A DNA stretch of 60,890 bases, taken from assembly GCF_032854445.1 (NCBI RefSeq), contig NW_027018190.1, forward strand, positions 1 to 60,890, in the 5' to 3' direction. Within the stretch, counting starts at the first letter, position 1. Every line of letters begins with the position of its first letter. Under the pieces are notes generated by a model. It made no database searches, was not told where the DNA came from, and worked only from the letters and a program-made list of their open reading frames with translations. Positions 38,174 through 51,341 of the stretch are shown here, piece by piece. This stretch comes from Liolophura sinensis. Its lineage: Eukaryota; Mollusca; Polyplacophora; Chitonida; Chitonidae. Position numbers and translations under genes: made by a program.

Positions 38174-40365
38174 CCATGGAAACCAAGGAAATTTGCAATT
38201 TTTCAACAGCTGGAGATGCCTGGCCCAATTGCGCATCTTTTGGCACCTTATTGATGTGGGTCAGTGTTTAATTGTACTTTTTACAGCAGACTGTATCAAG
38301 TACCTTGTGTTTTTTATATACAAATGGTGTGGTTTTTCAACATGTAGATAAAGACATTGAGTTTGTCTTCGACTTAGAAGTAAGACAATTGCTGGATGAG
38401 TTAAATGGGCTTGGCCCAAAGATTTGACGTCTTCTGGGCTACCGAAGGGCACATAACTTATAATCAAAAGTTGAATATAGTAATGACCAGTCGCGATATT
38501 ACATAGTAAATGTAGCCGAATTGAATTAGCAAAAAGCCCAGGCAAAAATCCCAAAGTGGAAAAACTGTTCCAATGCTGCTGGTAAGAGGCTAATCCGACG
38601 TATTTTGTGACGAGAAATCGAATGGTGCAAACCGCGTTGCTCTCCGACCAACACTTATGGCTGTAGCTACAATTGAATGAGCATTTATGTGAAAATCACG
38701 TGCCTAACAACGGCTCTTACTCCATGGAAACCAAGGAAATTTGCAATTTTTCAACAGCTGGAGATGCCTGCCCCAATTGCGCATCTTTTGGCACCTTATT
38801 GATGTGGGTCAGTGTTCAATTGTACTTTTTACAGCAGACTGTATCAAGTACCTTGTGTTTTTTATATACAAATGGTGTGGTTTTTCAACATGTAGATAAA
38901 GACATTGAGTTTGTCTTCGACTTAGAAGTAAGACAATTGCTGGATGAGTTAAATGGGCTTGGCCCAAAGATTTGACGTCTTCTGGGCTACCGAAGGGCAC
39001 ATAACTTATAATCAAAAGTTGAATATAGTAATGACCAGTCGCGATATTACATAGTAAATGTAGCCGAATTGAATTAGCAAAAAGCCCAGGCAAAAATCCC
39101 AAAGTGGAAAAACTGTTCCAATGCTGCTGGTAAGAGGCTAATCCGACGTATTTTGTGACGAGAAATCGAATGGTGCAAACCGCGTTGCTCTCCGACCAAC
39201 ACTTATGGCTGTAGCTACAATTGAATGAGCATTTATGTGAAAATCACGTGCCTAACGACGGCTCTTACTCCATGGAAACCAAGGAAATTTGCAATTTTTC
39301 AACAGCTGGAGATGCCTGGCCCAATTGCGCATCTTTTGGCACCTTATTGATGTGGGTCAGTGTTTAATTGTACTTTTTACAGCAGACTGTATCAAGTACC
39401 TTGTGTTTTTTATATACAAATGGTGTGGTTTTTCAACATGTAGATAAAGACATTGAGTTTGTCTTCGACTTAGAAGTAAGACAATTGCTGGATGAGTTAA
39501 ATGGGCTTGGCCCAAAGATTTGACGTCTTCTGGGCTACCGAAGGGCACATAACTTATAATCAAAAGTTGAATATAGTAATGACCAGTCGCGATATTACAT
39601 AGTAAATGTAGCCGAATTGAATTAGCAAAAAGCCCAGGCAAAAATCCCAAAGTGGAAAAACTGTTCCAATGCTGCTGGTAAGAGGCTAATCCGACGTATT
39701 TTGTGACGAGAAATCGAATGGTGCAAACCGCGTTGCTCTCCGACCAACACTTATGGCTGTAGCTACAATTGAATGAGCATTTATGTGAAAATCACGTGCC
39801 TAACAACGGCTCTTACTCCATGGAAACCAAGGAAATTTGCAATTTTTCAACAGCTGGAGATGCCTGCCCCAATTGCGCATCTTTTGGCACCTTATTGATG
39901 TGGGTCAGTGTTCAATTGTACTTTTTACAGCAGACTGTATCAAGTACCTTGTGTTTTTTATATACAAATGGTGTGGTTTTTCAACATGTAGATAAAGACA
40001 TTGAGTTTGTCTTCGACTTAGAAGTAAGACAATTGCTGGATGAGTTAAATGGGCTTGGCCCAAAGATTTGACGTCTTCTGGGCTACCGAAGGGCACATAA
40101 CTTATAATCAAAAGTTGATTATAGTAATGACCAGTCGCGATATTACATAGTAAATGTAGCCGAATTGAATTAGCAAAAAGCCCAGGCAAAAATCCAAAAG
40201 TGGAAAAACTGTTCCAATGCTGCTGATAAGAGGCTAATCCGATGTATTTTGTGACGAGAAATCGAATGGTGCAAACCGCGTTGCTCTCCGACCAATACTT
40301 TTGGCTGTAGCGACAATTGAATGAGCATTTATGTGAAAATCACGTGACCAGTAACGGCTCTTACT
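38174..40365 (+). repeat. Zone B dimer duplicated in tandem (1,096-bp period)
   Basis: Dimer 38174+38722 is followed by 39270+39818. In each, the first member is preceded by CCTAACGACGG and the second by CCTAACAACGG. The second also carries the private change GCCTGCCCCAATTGC plus GTTCAATTG. Confidence 0.82.
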
Positions 40366-43300
40366 CCATGGAAACCAAGGAAATTTGCAATTTTTCAACA
40401 GCTGGAGATGCCTGGCCCAATTGCGCATCTTTTGGCACCTTATTGATGTGGGTCAGTGTTCAATTGTACTTTTTACAGCAGACTGTATCAAGTACCTTGT
40501 TGTTTTTATATACAAATGGTGTGGCTTTTCAACATGTAGATAAAGACATTGAGTTTGTCTTCGACTTAGAAGTAAGACAATTGCTGGATGAGTTAAATGG
40601 GCTTGGCCCAAAGATTTGACGTCTTCTGGGCTACCGAAGGGCACATAACTTATAATCAAAAGTTGAATATAGTAATGATCAGTCGCGATATTACATAGTA
40701 AATGTAGCCGAATTGAATTAGCAAAAAGCCCATGCAAAAATCCAAAAGTGGAAAAACTGTTCCAATGCTGCTGGTAAGAGGCTAATCCGACGTATTTTGT
40801 GACGAGAAATCGAATGGTGCAAACCGCGTTGCTCTCCGACCAATACTTTTGGCTGTAGCGACAATTGAATGAGCATTTATGTGAAAATCACGTGCCTAAC
40901 GACGGCTCTTACTCCATGGAAACCAAGGAAATTTGCAATTTTTCAACAGCTGGAGATGCCTGGCCCAATTGCGCATCTTTTGGCACCTTATTGATGTGGG
41001 TCAGTGTTTAATTGTACTTTTTACAGCAGACTGTATCAAGTACCTTGTGTTTTTTATATACAAATGGTGTGGTTTTTCAACATGTAGATAAAGACATTGA
41101 GTTTGTCTTCGACTTAGAAGTAAGACAATTGCTGGATGAGTTAAATGGGCTTGGCCCAAAGATTTGACGTCTTCTGGGCTACCGAAGGGCACATAACTTA
41201 TAATCAAAAGTTGATTATAGTAATGACCAGTCGCGATATTACATAGTAAATGTAGCCGAATTTAATTAGCAAAAAGCCCAGGCAAAAATCCCAAATTGGA
41301 AAAACTGTTCCAATGCTGCTGGTAAGAGGCTAATCCGCCGTACTTTGTGACGAGAAATCGAATGGTGCAAACCGCGTTGCTCTCCGACCAATACTTTTGG
41401 CTGTAGCGACAATTGAATGAGCATTTATGTGAAAATCACGTGCCTAACGACGGCTCTTACTCCATGGAAACCAAGGAAATTTGCAATTTTTCAACAGCTG
41501 GAGATGCCTGGCCCAATTGCGCATCTTTTGGCACCTTATTGATGTGGGTCAGTGTTCAATTGTACTTTTTACAGCAGACTGTATCAAGTACCTTGTTGTT
41601 TTTATATACAAATGGTGTGGTTTTTCAACATGTAGATAAAGACATTGAGTTTGTCTTCGACTTAGAAGTAAGACAATTGCTGGATGAGTTAAATGGGCTT
41701 GGCCCAAAGATTTGACGTCTTCTGGGCTACCGAAGGGCACATAACTTATAATCAAAAGTTGAATATAGTAATGACCAGTCGCGATATTACATAGTAAATG
41801 TAGCCGAATTTAATTAGCAAAAAGCCCAGGCAAAAATCCAAAAGTGGAAAAACTGTTCCAATGCTGCTGGTAAGAGGCTAATCCGACGTATTTTGTGACG
41901 AGAAATCGAATGGTGCAAACCGCGTTGCTCTCCGACCAATACTTTTGGCTGTAGCGACAATTGAATGAGCATTTATGTGAAAATCACGTGCCTAACAACG
42001 GCTCTTACTCCATGGAAACCAAGGAAATTTGCAATTTTTCAACAGCTGGAGATGCCTGGCCCAATTGCGCATCTTTTGGCACCTTATTGATGTGGGTCAG
42101 TGTTTAATTGTACTTTTTACAGCAGACTGTATCAAGTACCTTGTGTTTTTTATATACAAATGGTGTGGTTTTTCAACATGTAGATAAAGACATTGAGTTT
42201 GTCTTCGACTTAGAAGTAAGACAATTGCTGGATGAGTTAAATGGGCTTGTCCCAAATATTTGACGTCTTCTGGGCTACCGAAGGGCACATAACTTATAAT
42301 CAAAAGTTGATTATAGTAATGACCAGTCGCGATATTACATAGTAATTGTAGCCGAATTGAATTAGCAAAAAGCCCAGGCAAAAATCCAAAAGTGGAAAAA
42401 CTGTTCCAATGCTGCTGATAAGAGGCTAATCCGACGTATTTTGTGACGAGAAATCGAATGGTGCAAACCGCGTTGCTCTCCGACCAATACTTTTGGCTGT
42501 AGCGACAATTGAATGAGCATTTATGTGAAAATCACGTGACCAGCAACGGCTCTTACTCCATGGAAACCAAGGAAATTTGCAATTTTTCAACAGCTGGAGA
42601 TGCCTGGCCCAATTGCGCATCTTTTGGCACCTTATTGATGTGGGTCAGTGTTTAATTGTACTTTTTACAGCAGACTGTATCAAGTACCTTGTTGTTTTTA
42701 TATACAAATGGTGTGGTTTTTCAACATGTAGATAAAGACATTGAGTTTGTCTTCGACTTAGAAGTAAGACAATTGCTGGATGAGTTAAATGGGCTTGGCC
42801 CAAAGATTTGACGTCTTCTGGGCTACCGAAGGGCACATAACTTATAATAAAAAGTTGAATATAGTAATGACCAGTCGCGATATTACATAGTAAATGTAGC
42901 CGAATTGAATTAGCAAAAAGTCCAGGCAAAAATCCCAAAGTGGAAAAACTGTTCCAATGCTGCTGGTAAGAGGCTAATCCGACGTATTTTGTGACGAGAA
43001 ATCGAATGGTGCAAACCGCGTTGCTCTCCGACCAATACTTTTGGCTGTAGCGACAATTGAATGAGCATTTATGTGAAAATCACGTGACCAGCAACGGCTC
43101 TTACTCCATGGAAACCAAGGAAATTTGCAATTTTTCAACAGCTGGAGATGCCTGGCCCAATTGCGCATCTTTTGGCACCTTATTGATGTGGGTCAGTGTT
43201 CAATTGTACTTTTTACAGCAGACTGTATCAAGTACCTTGTTGTTTTTATATACAAATGGTGTGGTTTTTCAACATGTAGATAAAGACATTGAGTTTGTCT

Positions 43301-43653
43301 TCGACTTAGAAGTAAGACAATTGCTGGATGAGTTAAATGGGCTTGGCCCAAAGATTTGACGTCTTCTGGGCTACCGAAGGGCACATAACTTATAATAAAA
43401 AGTTGAATATAGTAATGACCAGTCGCGATATTACATAGTAAATGTAGCCGAATTGAATTAGCAAAAAGCCCAGGCAAAAATCCCAAAATGGAAAAACTGT
43501 TCCAATGCTGCTGGTAAGAGGCTAATCCGACGTATTTTGTGACGAGAAATCGAATGGTGCAAACCGCGTTGCTCTCCGACCAATACTTTTGGCTGTAGCG
43601 ACAATTGAATGAGCATTTATGTGAAAATCACGTGCTTAACGACGGCTCTTACT
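40366..43653 (+). repeat. Zone B monomers, exactly 548-bp spacing
   Basis: Six monomers (40366 to 43106), several of the GTGACCAGC subtype (40366, 42558, 43106), with alternating CTTGTTGTTTTT and CTTGTGTTTTTT spellings. There are scattered private substitutions, for example TCCGCCGTACTTTG near 41,335. No gene or insertion is seen. Confidence 0.85.
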
Positions 43654-45847
43654 CCATGGAAACCAAGGAAATTTGCAATTTTTCAACAGCTGGAGATGCC
43701 TGGCCCAATTGCGCATCTTTTGGCACCTTATTGATGTGGGTCAGTGTTCAATTGTACTTTTTACAGCAGACTGTATCAAGTACCTTGTGTTTTTTATATA
43801 CAAATGGTGTGGTTTTTCAACATGTAGATAAAGACATTGAGTTTGTCTTCGACTTAGAAGTAAGACAATTGCTGGATGAGTTAAATGGGCTTGGCCCAAA
43901 GATTTGACGTCTTCTGGGCTACCGAAGGGCACATAACTTATAATCAAAAGTTGAATATAGTAATGACCAGTCGCGATATTACATAGTAAATGTAGCCGAA
44001 TTGAATTAGCAAAAAGCCCAGGCAAAAATCCAAAAGTGGAAAAACTGTTCCAATGCTGCTGGTAAGAGGCTAATTCGACGTATTTTGTGACGAGAAATCG
44101 AATGGTGCAAACTGCGTTGCTCTCCGACCAACACTTATGGCTGTAGCTACAATTGAATGAGCATTTATGTGAAAATCACGTGCCTAACAACGGCTCTTAC
44201 TTCATGGAAACCAAGGAAATTTGCAATTTTTCAACAGCTGGAGATGCCTGGCCCAATTGCGCATCTTTTGGCACCTTATTGATGTGGGTCAGTGTTCAAT
44301 TGTACTTTTTACAGCAGACTGTATCAAGTACCTTGTTGTTTTTATATACAAATGGTGTGGTTTTTCAACATGTAGATAAAGACATTGAGTTTGTCTTCGA
44401 CTTAGAAGTAAGACAATTGCTGGATGAGTTAAATGGGCTTGGCCCAAAGATTTGTGACGTCTTCTGGGCTACCGAAGGGCACATAACTTATAATAAAAAG
44501 TTGAATATAGTAATGACCAGTCGCGATATTACATAGTAAATGTAGCCGAATTGAATTAGCAAAAAGCCCAGGCAAAAATCCCAAAATGGAAAAACTGTTC
44601 CAATGCTGCTGGTAAGAGGCTAATCCGACGTATTTTGTGACGAGAAATCGAATGGTGCAAACCGCGTTGCTCTCCGACCAATACTTTTGGCTGTAGCGAC
44701 AATTGAATGAGCATTTATGTGAAAATTACGTGCTTAACGACGGCTCTTACTCCATGGAAACCAAGGAAATTTGCAATTTTTCAACAGCTGGAGATGCCTG
44801 GCCCAATTGCGCATCTTTTGGCACCTTATTGATGTGGGTCAGTGTTCAATTGTACTTTTTACAGCAGACTGTATCAAGTACCTTGTGTTTTTTATATACA
44901 AATGGTGTGGTTTTTCAACATGTAGATAAAGACATTGAGTTTGTCTTCGACTTAGAAGTAAGACAATTGCTGGATGAGTTAAATGGGCTTGGCCCAAAGA
45001 TTTGACGTCTTCTGGGCTACCGAAGGGCACATAACTTATAATCAAAAGTTGAATATAGTAATGACCAGTCGCGATATTACATAGTAAATGTAGCCGAATT
45101 GAATTAGCAAAAAGCCCAGGCAAAAATCCAAAAGTGGAAAAACTGTTCCAATGCTGCTGGTAAGAGGCTAATTCGACGTATTTTGTGACGAGAAATCGAA
45201 TGGTGCAAACTGCGTTGCTCTCCGACCAACACTTATGGCTGTAGCTACAATTGAATGAGCATTTATGTGAAAATCACGTGCCTAACAACGGCTCTTACTT
45301 CATGGAAACCAAGGAAATTTGCAATTTTTCAACAGCTGGAGATGCCTGGCCCAATTGCGCATCTTTTGGCACCTTATTGATGTGGGTCAGTGTTCAATTG
45401 TACTTTTTACAGCAGACTGTATCAAGTACCTTGTTGTTTTTATATACAAATGGTGTGGTTTTTCAACATGTAGATAAAGACATTGAGTTTGTCTTCGACT
45501 TAGAAGTAAGACAATTGCTGGATGAGTTAAATGGGCTTGGCCCAAAGATTTGACGTCTTCTGGGCTACCGAAGGGCACATAACTTATAATCAAAAGTTGA
45601 ATATAGTAATGACCAGTCGCGATATTACATAGTAAATGTAGCCGAATTGAATTAGCAAAAAGCCCAGGCAAAAATCCAAAAGTGGAAAAACTGTTCCAAT
45701 GCTGCTGATAAGAGGCTAATCCGACGTATTTTGTGACGAGAAATCGAATGGTGCAAACCGCGTTGCTCTCCGACCAATACTTTTGGCTGTAGCGACAATT
45801 GAATGAGCATTTATGTGAAAATCACGTGCCCAGCAACGGCTCTTACT
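43654..45847 (+). repeat. Zone B dimer duplicated in tandem (1,098-bp period)
   Basis: Dimer 43654+44202 is followed by 44752+45300. In each copy the first member is preceded by TGCTTAACGACGG. The second has CTAATTCGACG, AAACTGCG and a destroyed anchor (TTCATGG). A two-base TG insertion at about 44,454 is present only in the first copy. Confidence 0.85.
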
Positions 45848-48800
45848 CCATGGAAACCAAGGAAATTTGCAATTTTTCAACAGCTGGAGATGCCTGGCCC
45901 AATTGCGCATCTTTTGGCACCTTATTGATGTGGGTCAGTGTTCAATTGTACTTTTTACAGCAGACTGTATCAAGTACCTTGTGTTTTTTATATACAAATG
46001 GTGTGGTTTTTCAACATGTAGATAAAGACATTGAGTTTGTCTTCGACTTAGAAGTAAGACAATTGCTGGATGAGTTAAATGGCTTGGCCCAAAGATTTGA
46101 CGTCTTCTGGGCTACCGAAGGGCACATAACTTATAATCAAAAGTTGACTATAGTAATGACCAGTCGCGATATTACATAGTAAATGTAGCCGAATTGAATT
46201 AGCAAAAGTCCAGGCAAAAATCCAAAAGTGGAAAAACTGTTCCAGTGCTGCTGATAAGAGGCTAATCCGACGTATTTTGTGACGAGAAATCGAATGGTGC
46301 AAAACCGCGTTGCTCTCCGACCAACACTTATGGCTGTAGCTACAATTGAATGAGCATTTATGTGAAAATCACGTGCCCAGCAACGGCTCTTACTCCATGG
46401 AAACCAAAGAAAATTTGCAATTTTTTAAACAGCTGGAGATGCCTGGCCAATTCCGCATCTTTTGGCACCTTATTGATAGTGGGTCAGTTTTTAATTGTAC
46501 TTTTTACAGCAGACTGTATCAAGTACCTTGTGTTTTTTATATACAAATGGTGTGGTTTTTCAACATGTAGATAAGACATTGAGTTTGTCTTCGACTTAGA
46601 AGTAAGACAATTGCTGGATGAGTTAAATGGGCTTGGCCCAAAGATTTGACGTCCTTCTGGGCTACCGAAGGGCACATAACTTATAATAAAAACTTGAATA
46701 TAGTAATGACCAGTCGCGATATTACATAGTAAATGTAGCCGAATTGAATTAGCAAAAAGCCCAGGCAAAAATCCCAAAGTGGAAAAACTGTTCCAATGCT
46801 GCTGTAAGAGGCTAATCCGACGTATTTTGTGGACGAGAAATCGATGGTGCAAACCGCGTTGCTCTCCGACCAATACTTTTGGCTGTAGCGACAATTGAAT
46901 GAGCATTTATGTGAAAATCACGTGCCTAACAACGGCTCTTACTTCATGAAAACCAAGGAAATTTGCAATTTTTCAACAGCTGGAGATGCCTGGCCCAATT
47001 GCGCATCTTTTGGCACCTTATTGATGTGGGTCAGTGTTTAATTATACTTTTTACAGCAGACTGTATCAAGTACCTTGTGTTTTTTATATACAAATGGTGT
47101 GGTTTTTCAACATGTAGATAAAGACATTGAGTTTGTCTTCGACTTAGAAGTAAGACAATTGCTGGATGAGTTAAATGGGCTTGCCCAAAGATTTGACGTC
47201 TTCTGGGCTACCGAAGGGCACATAACTTATAATCAAAAGTTGATTATAGTAATGACCAGTCGCGATATTACATAGTAAATGTAGCCGAATTGATTAGCAA
47301 AAGCCCAGGCAAAAATCCCAAAGTGGAAAAACTGTTCCAATGCTGCTGATAAGAGGCTAATCCGACGTATTTTGTGACGAGAAATCGAATGGTGCAAACC
47401 GCGTTGCTCTCCGACCAATACTTTTGGCTGTAGCGACAAATTGAATGAGCATTTATGTGAAAATCACGTGCCCAGCAACGGCTCTTACTCCAAGGAAACC
47501 AAGGAAATTTGCAATTTTCAACAGCTAGAGATGCCTGGCCCCAATTGCGCATCTTTGGCACCTTATTGATGTGGGTCAGTGTTCAATTGTACCTTTTTAC
47601 AGCAGACTGTATCAAGTACCTTGTTGTTTTTATATACAAAATGGTGGGTTTTTCAACATGTAGATAAAGACATTGAGTTTGTCTTCGACTTAGAAGTAAG
47701 ACAATTGCTGGATGAGTTAAATGGGCTTGGCCCAAAGATTTGACGTCTTCTGGGCTACCGCAAGGGCACATAACTTATAATCAAAAGTTGATTATAGTAA
47801 TGACCAGTCGCGATATTACATAGTAAATGTAGCCGAATTGAATTAGCAAAAAGCCCAGGCAAAAATCCCAAAGTGGAAAAACTGTTCAATGCTGCTGATA
47901 AGAGGCTAATCCGACGTATTTTGTGACGAGAAATCGAATGGTGCAAACCGCGTTGCTCTCCGACCAATACTTTTGGCTGTAGCGACAATTGAATGAGCAT
48001 TTATGTGAAAATCACGTGACCAGCAACGGCTCTTACTCCATGGAAACCAAGGAAATTTGCAATTTTTCAACAGCTGGAGATGCCTGGCCCAATTGCGCAT
48101 CTTTTGGCACCTTATTGATGTGGGTCAGTGTTCAATTGTACTTTTTACAGCAGACTGTATCAAGTACCTTGTGTTTTTTATATACAAATGGGTGTGGTTT
48201 TTCAACATGTAGATAAAGACATTGAGTTTGTCTTCGACTTAGAAGTAAGACAATTGCTGGATGAGTTAAATGGGCTTGGCCCAAAGATTTGACGTCTTCT
48301 GGGCTACCGAAGGGCACATAACTTATAATCAAAAGTTGACTATAGTAATGACCAATCGCGATATTACATAGTAAATGTAGCCGAATTTAATTAGCAAAAG
48401 ACCAGGCAAAAATCCAAAAGTGGAAAAACTGTTCCAATGCTGCTACTAAGAGGCTAATCCGACGTATTTTGAGACGAGAAATCGGATGGTGCAAACCGCG
48501 TTGCTCTCCGACCAATACTTTTGGCTGTAGCGACAATTGAATGAGCATTTATGTGAAAATCACGTGCCCAGCAACGGCTCTTACTCCATGGAAACCAAGG
48601 AAATTTGCAATTTTTTCAACAGCTGGAGATGCCTGGCCCAATTGCGCATCTTTTGGCACCTTATTGATGTGGGTCAGTGTTCAATTGTACTTTTTACAGC
48701 AGACTGTATCAAGTACCTTGTTGTTTTTATATACAAATGGTGTGGTTTTTCAACATGTAGATAAAGACATTGAGTTTGTCTTCGACTTAGAAGTAAGGAC

Positions 48801-51341
48801 AATTGCTGGATGAGTTAAATGGGCTTGGCCCAAAGATTTGACGTCTTCTGGGCTACCGAAGGGCACATAACTTATAATCAAAAGTTGAATATAGTAATGA
48901 CCAGTCGCGATATTACATAGTAAATGTAGCCGAATTGAATTAGCAAAAAGCCCAGGCAAAAATCCAAAAGTGGAAAAACTGTTCCAATGCTGCTGATAAG
49001 AGGCTAATCCGACGTATTTTGTGACGAGAAATCGAATGGTGCAAACCGCGTTGCTCTCCGACCAATACTTTTGGCTGTAGCGACAATTGAATGAGCATTT
49101 ATGTGAAAATCACGTGACCAGCAACGGCTCTTACTCCATAACGGCTCTTACTCCATGGAAACCAAGGAAATTTGCAATTTTTCAACAGCTGGAGATGCCT
49201 GGCCCAATTGCGCATCTTTTGGCACCTTATTGATGTGGGTCAGTGTTCAATTGTACTTTTTACAGCAGACTGTATCAAGTACCTTGTGTTTTTTATATAC
49301 AAATGGTGTGGTTTTTCAACATGTAGATAAAGACATTGAGTTTGTCTTCGACTTAGAAGTAAGACAATTGCTGGATGAGTTAAATGGGCTTGCCCAAAGA
49401 TTTGACGTCTTCTGGGCTACCGAAGGGCACATAACTTATAATCAAAAGTTGACTATAGTAATGACCAGTCGCGATATTACATAGTAAATGTAGCCGAATT
49501 GAATTAGCAAAAAGTCCAGGCAAAATCCCAAAGTGGAAAAACTGTTCCAATGCTGCTGGTAAGAGGCTAATCCGACGTATTTTTGTGACGAGAAATCGAA
49601 TGGTGCAAACCGCGTTGCTCTCCGACCAACACTTATGGCTGTAGCTACAATTGAATGAGCATTTATGTGAAAATCACGTGCCCAGCAACGGCTCTTACTC
49701 CATGGAAACCAAAGAAAATTTGCAATTTTTTAACAGCTGGAGATGCCTGGCCCAATTCCGCATCTTTTGGCACCTTATTGATGTGGGTGAGTGTTTAATT
49801 GTACTTTTTACAGCAGACTGTATCAAGTACCTTGTGTTTTTTATATACAAATGGTGTGGTTTTTCAACATGTAGATAAAGACATTGAGTTTGTCTTCGAC
49901 TTAGAAGTAAGACAATTGCTGGATGAGTTAAATGGGGCTTGGCCCAAAGATTTGACGTCTTCTGGGCTACCGAAGGGCACATAACTTATAATCAAAAGTT
50001 GAATATAGTAATGACCAGTCGCGATATTACATAGTAAATGTAGCCGAATTTAATTAGCAAAAAGCCCAGGCAAAAATCCCAAAGTGGAAAAACTGTTCCA
50101 ATGCTGCTGGTAAGAGGCTAATCCGACGTATTTTGTGACGAGAAATCGAATGGTGCAAACCGCGTTGCTCTCCGACCAATACTTTTGGCTGTAGCGACAA
50201 TTGAATGAGCATTTATGTGAAAATCACGTGCCCAGCAACGGCTCTTACTCCATGGAAACCAAGGAAATTTGCAATTTTTCAACAGCTGGAGATGCCTGGC
50301 CCAATTGCGCATCTTTGGCACCTTATTGATGTGGGTCAGTGTTTAATTGTACTTTTTACAGCAGACTGTATCAAGTACCTTGTGTTTTTTATATACAAAT
50401 GGTGTGGTTTTTCAACATGTAGATAAAGACATTGAGTTTGTCTTCGACTTAGAAGTAAGACAATTGCTGGGTGAGTTAAATGGGCTTGGCCCAAAGATTT
50501 GACGTCTTCTGGGCTACCGAAGGACACATAACTTATAATCAAAAGTTGACTATAGTAATCACCAGTCGCGATATTACATAGTAAATGTAGCCGAATTGAA
50601 TTAGCAAAAAGCCCAGGCAAAAATCCCAAAGTGGAAAAACTGTTCCAATGCTGCTGGTAAGAGGCTAATCCGACGTATTTTGTGACGAGAAATCGAATGG
50701 TGCAAACCGCGTTGCTCTCCGACCAACACTTTTGGCTGTAGCTACAATTGAATGAGCATTTATGTGAAAATCACGTGCGTAACAACGGCTCTTACTCATG
50801 GAAACCAAGGCAATTTGCAATTTTTCAACAGCTGGAGATGCCTGGCCCAATTGCGCATCTTTTGGCACCTTATGATGTGGGTCAGTGTTTAATTGTACTT
50901 TTTACAGCAGACTGTATCAAGTACCTTGTGTTTTTATATACAAATGGTGTGGTTTTTCAACATGTAGATAAAGACATTGAGTTTGTCTTCGACTTAGAAG
51001 TAAGACAATTGCTGGATGAGTTAAATGGGCTTGGCCCAAAGATTTGACGTCTTCTGGCTAACCGAAGGGCACATAACTTATAATCAAAAGTTGACTATAG
51101 TAATGACCAATCGCGATATTACATAGTAAATGTAGCCGAATTTAATTAGCAAAAAGCCCAGGCAAAAATCCAAAAGTGGAAAAACTGTTCCAATGCTGCT
51201 ACTAAGAGGCTAATCCGACGTATTTTGAGACGAGAAATCGGATGGTGCAAACCGCGTTGCTCTCCGACCAATACTTTTGGCTGTAGCGACAATTGAATGA
51301 GCATTTATGTGAAAATCACGTGCCCAGCAACGGCTCTTACT
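45848..51341 (+). repeat. Zone B indel-rich mosaic segment
   Basis: Ten monomers (45848 to 50797) with irregular spacings of 547, 549, 546, 548, 548, 567, 547, 550, 547 and 545 bp. Single-base losses and gains are common (AAATGGCTTGG, GCTGTAAGAGG, GTGGACGAG, GGGCTTGCCC, CTTACTCATGG). Neighbouring segments on either side are nearly free of such changes. Confidence 0.85.
49123..49156 (+). repeat. 17-bp tandem duplication inside a monomer
   Basis: AACGGCTCTTACTCCAT occurs twice head to tail (49,123-49,139 and 49,140-49,156), just before the anchor site. It explains the 567-bp spacing to the previous anchor. Only this monomer has it. Confidence 0.95.

Noticed and set aside
46484-46906. Longest open frame, 140 codons on the minus strand
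   Set aside because: It exists only because indels in this error-prone patch join pieces of several frames seen separately in neighbouring monomers.
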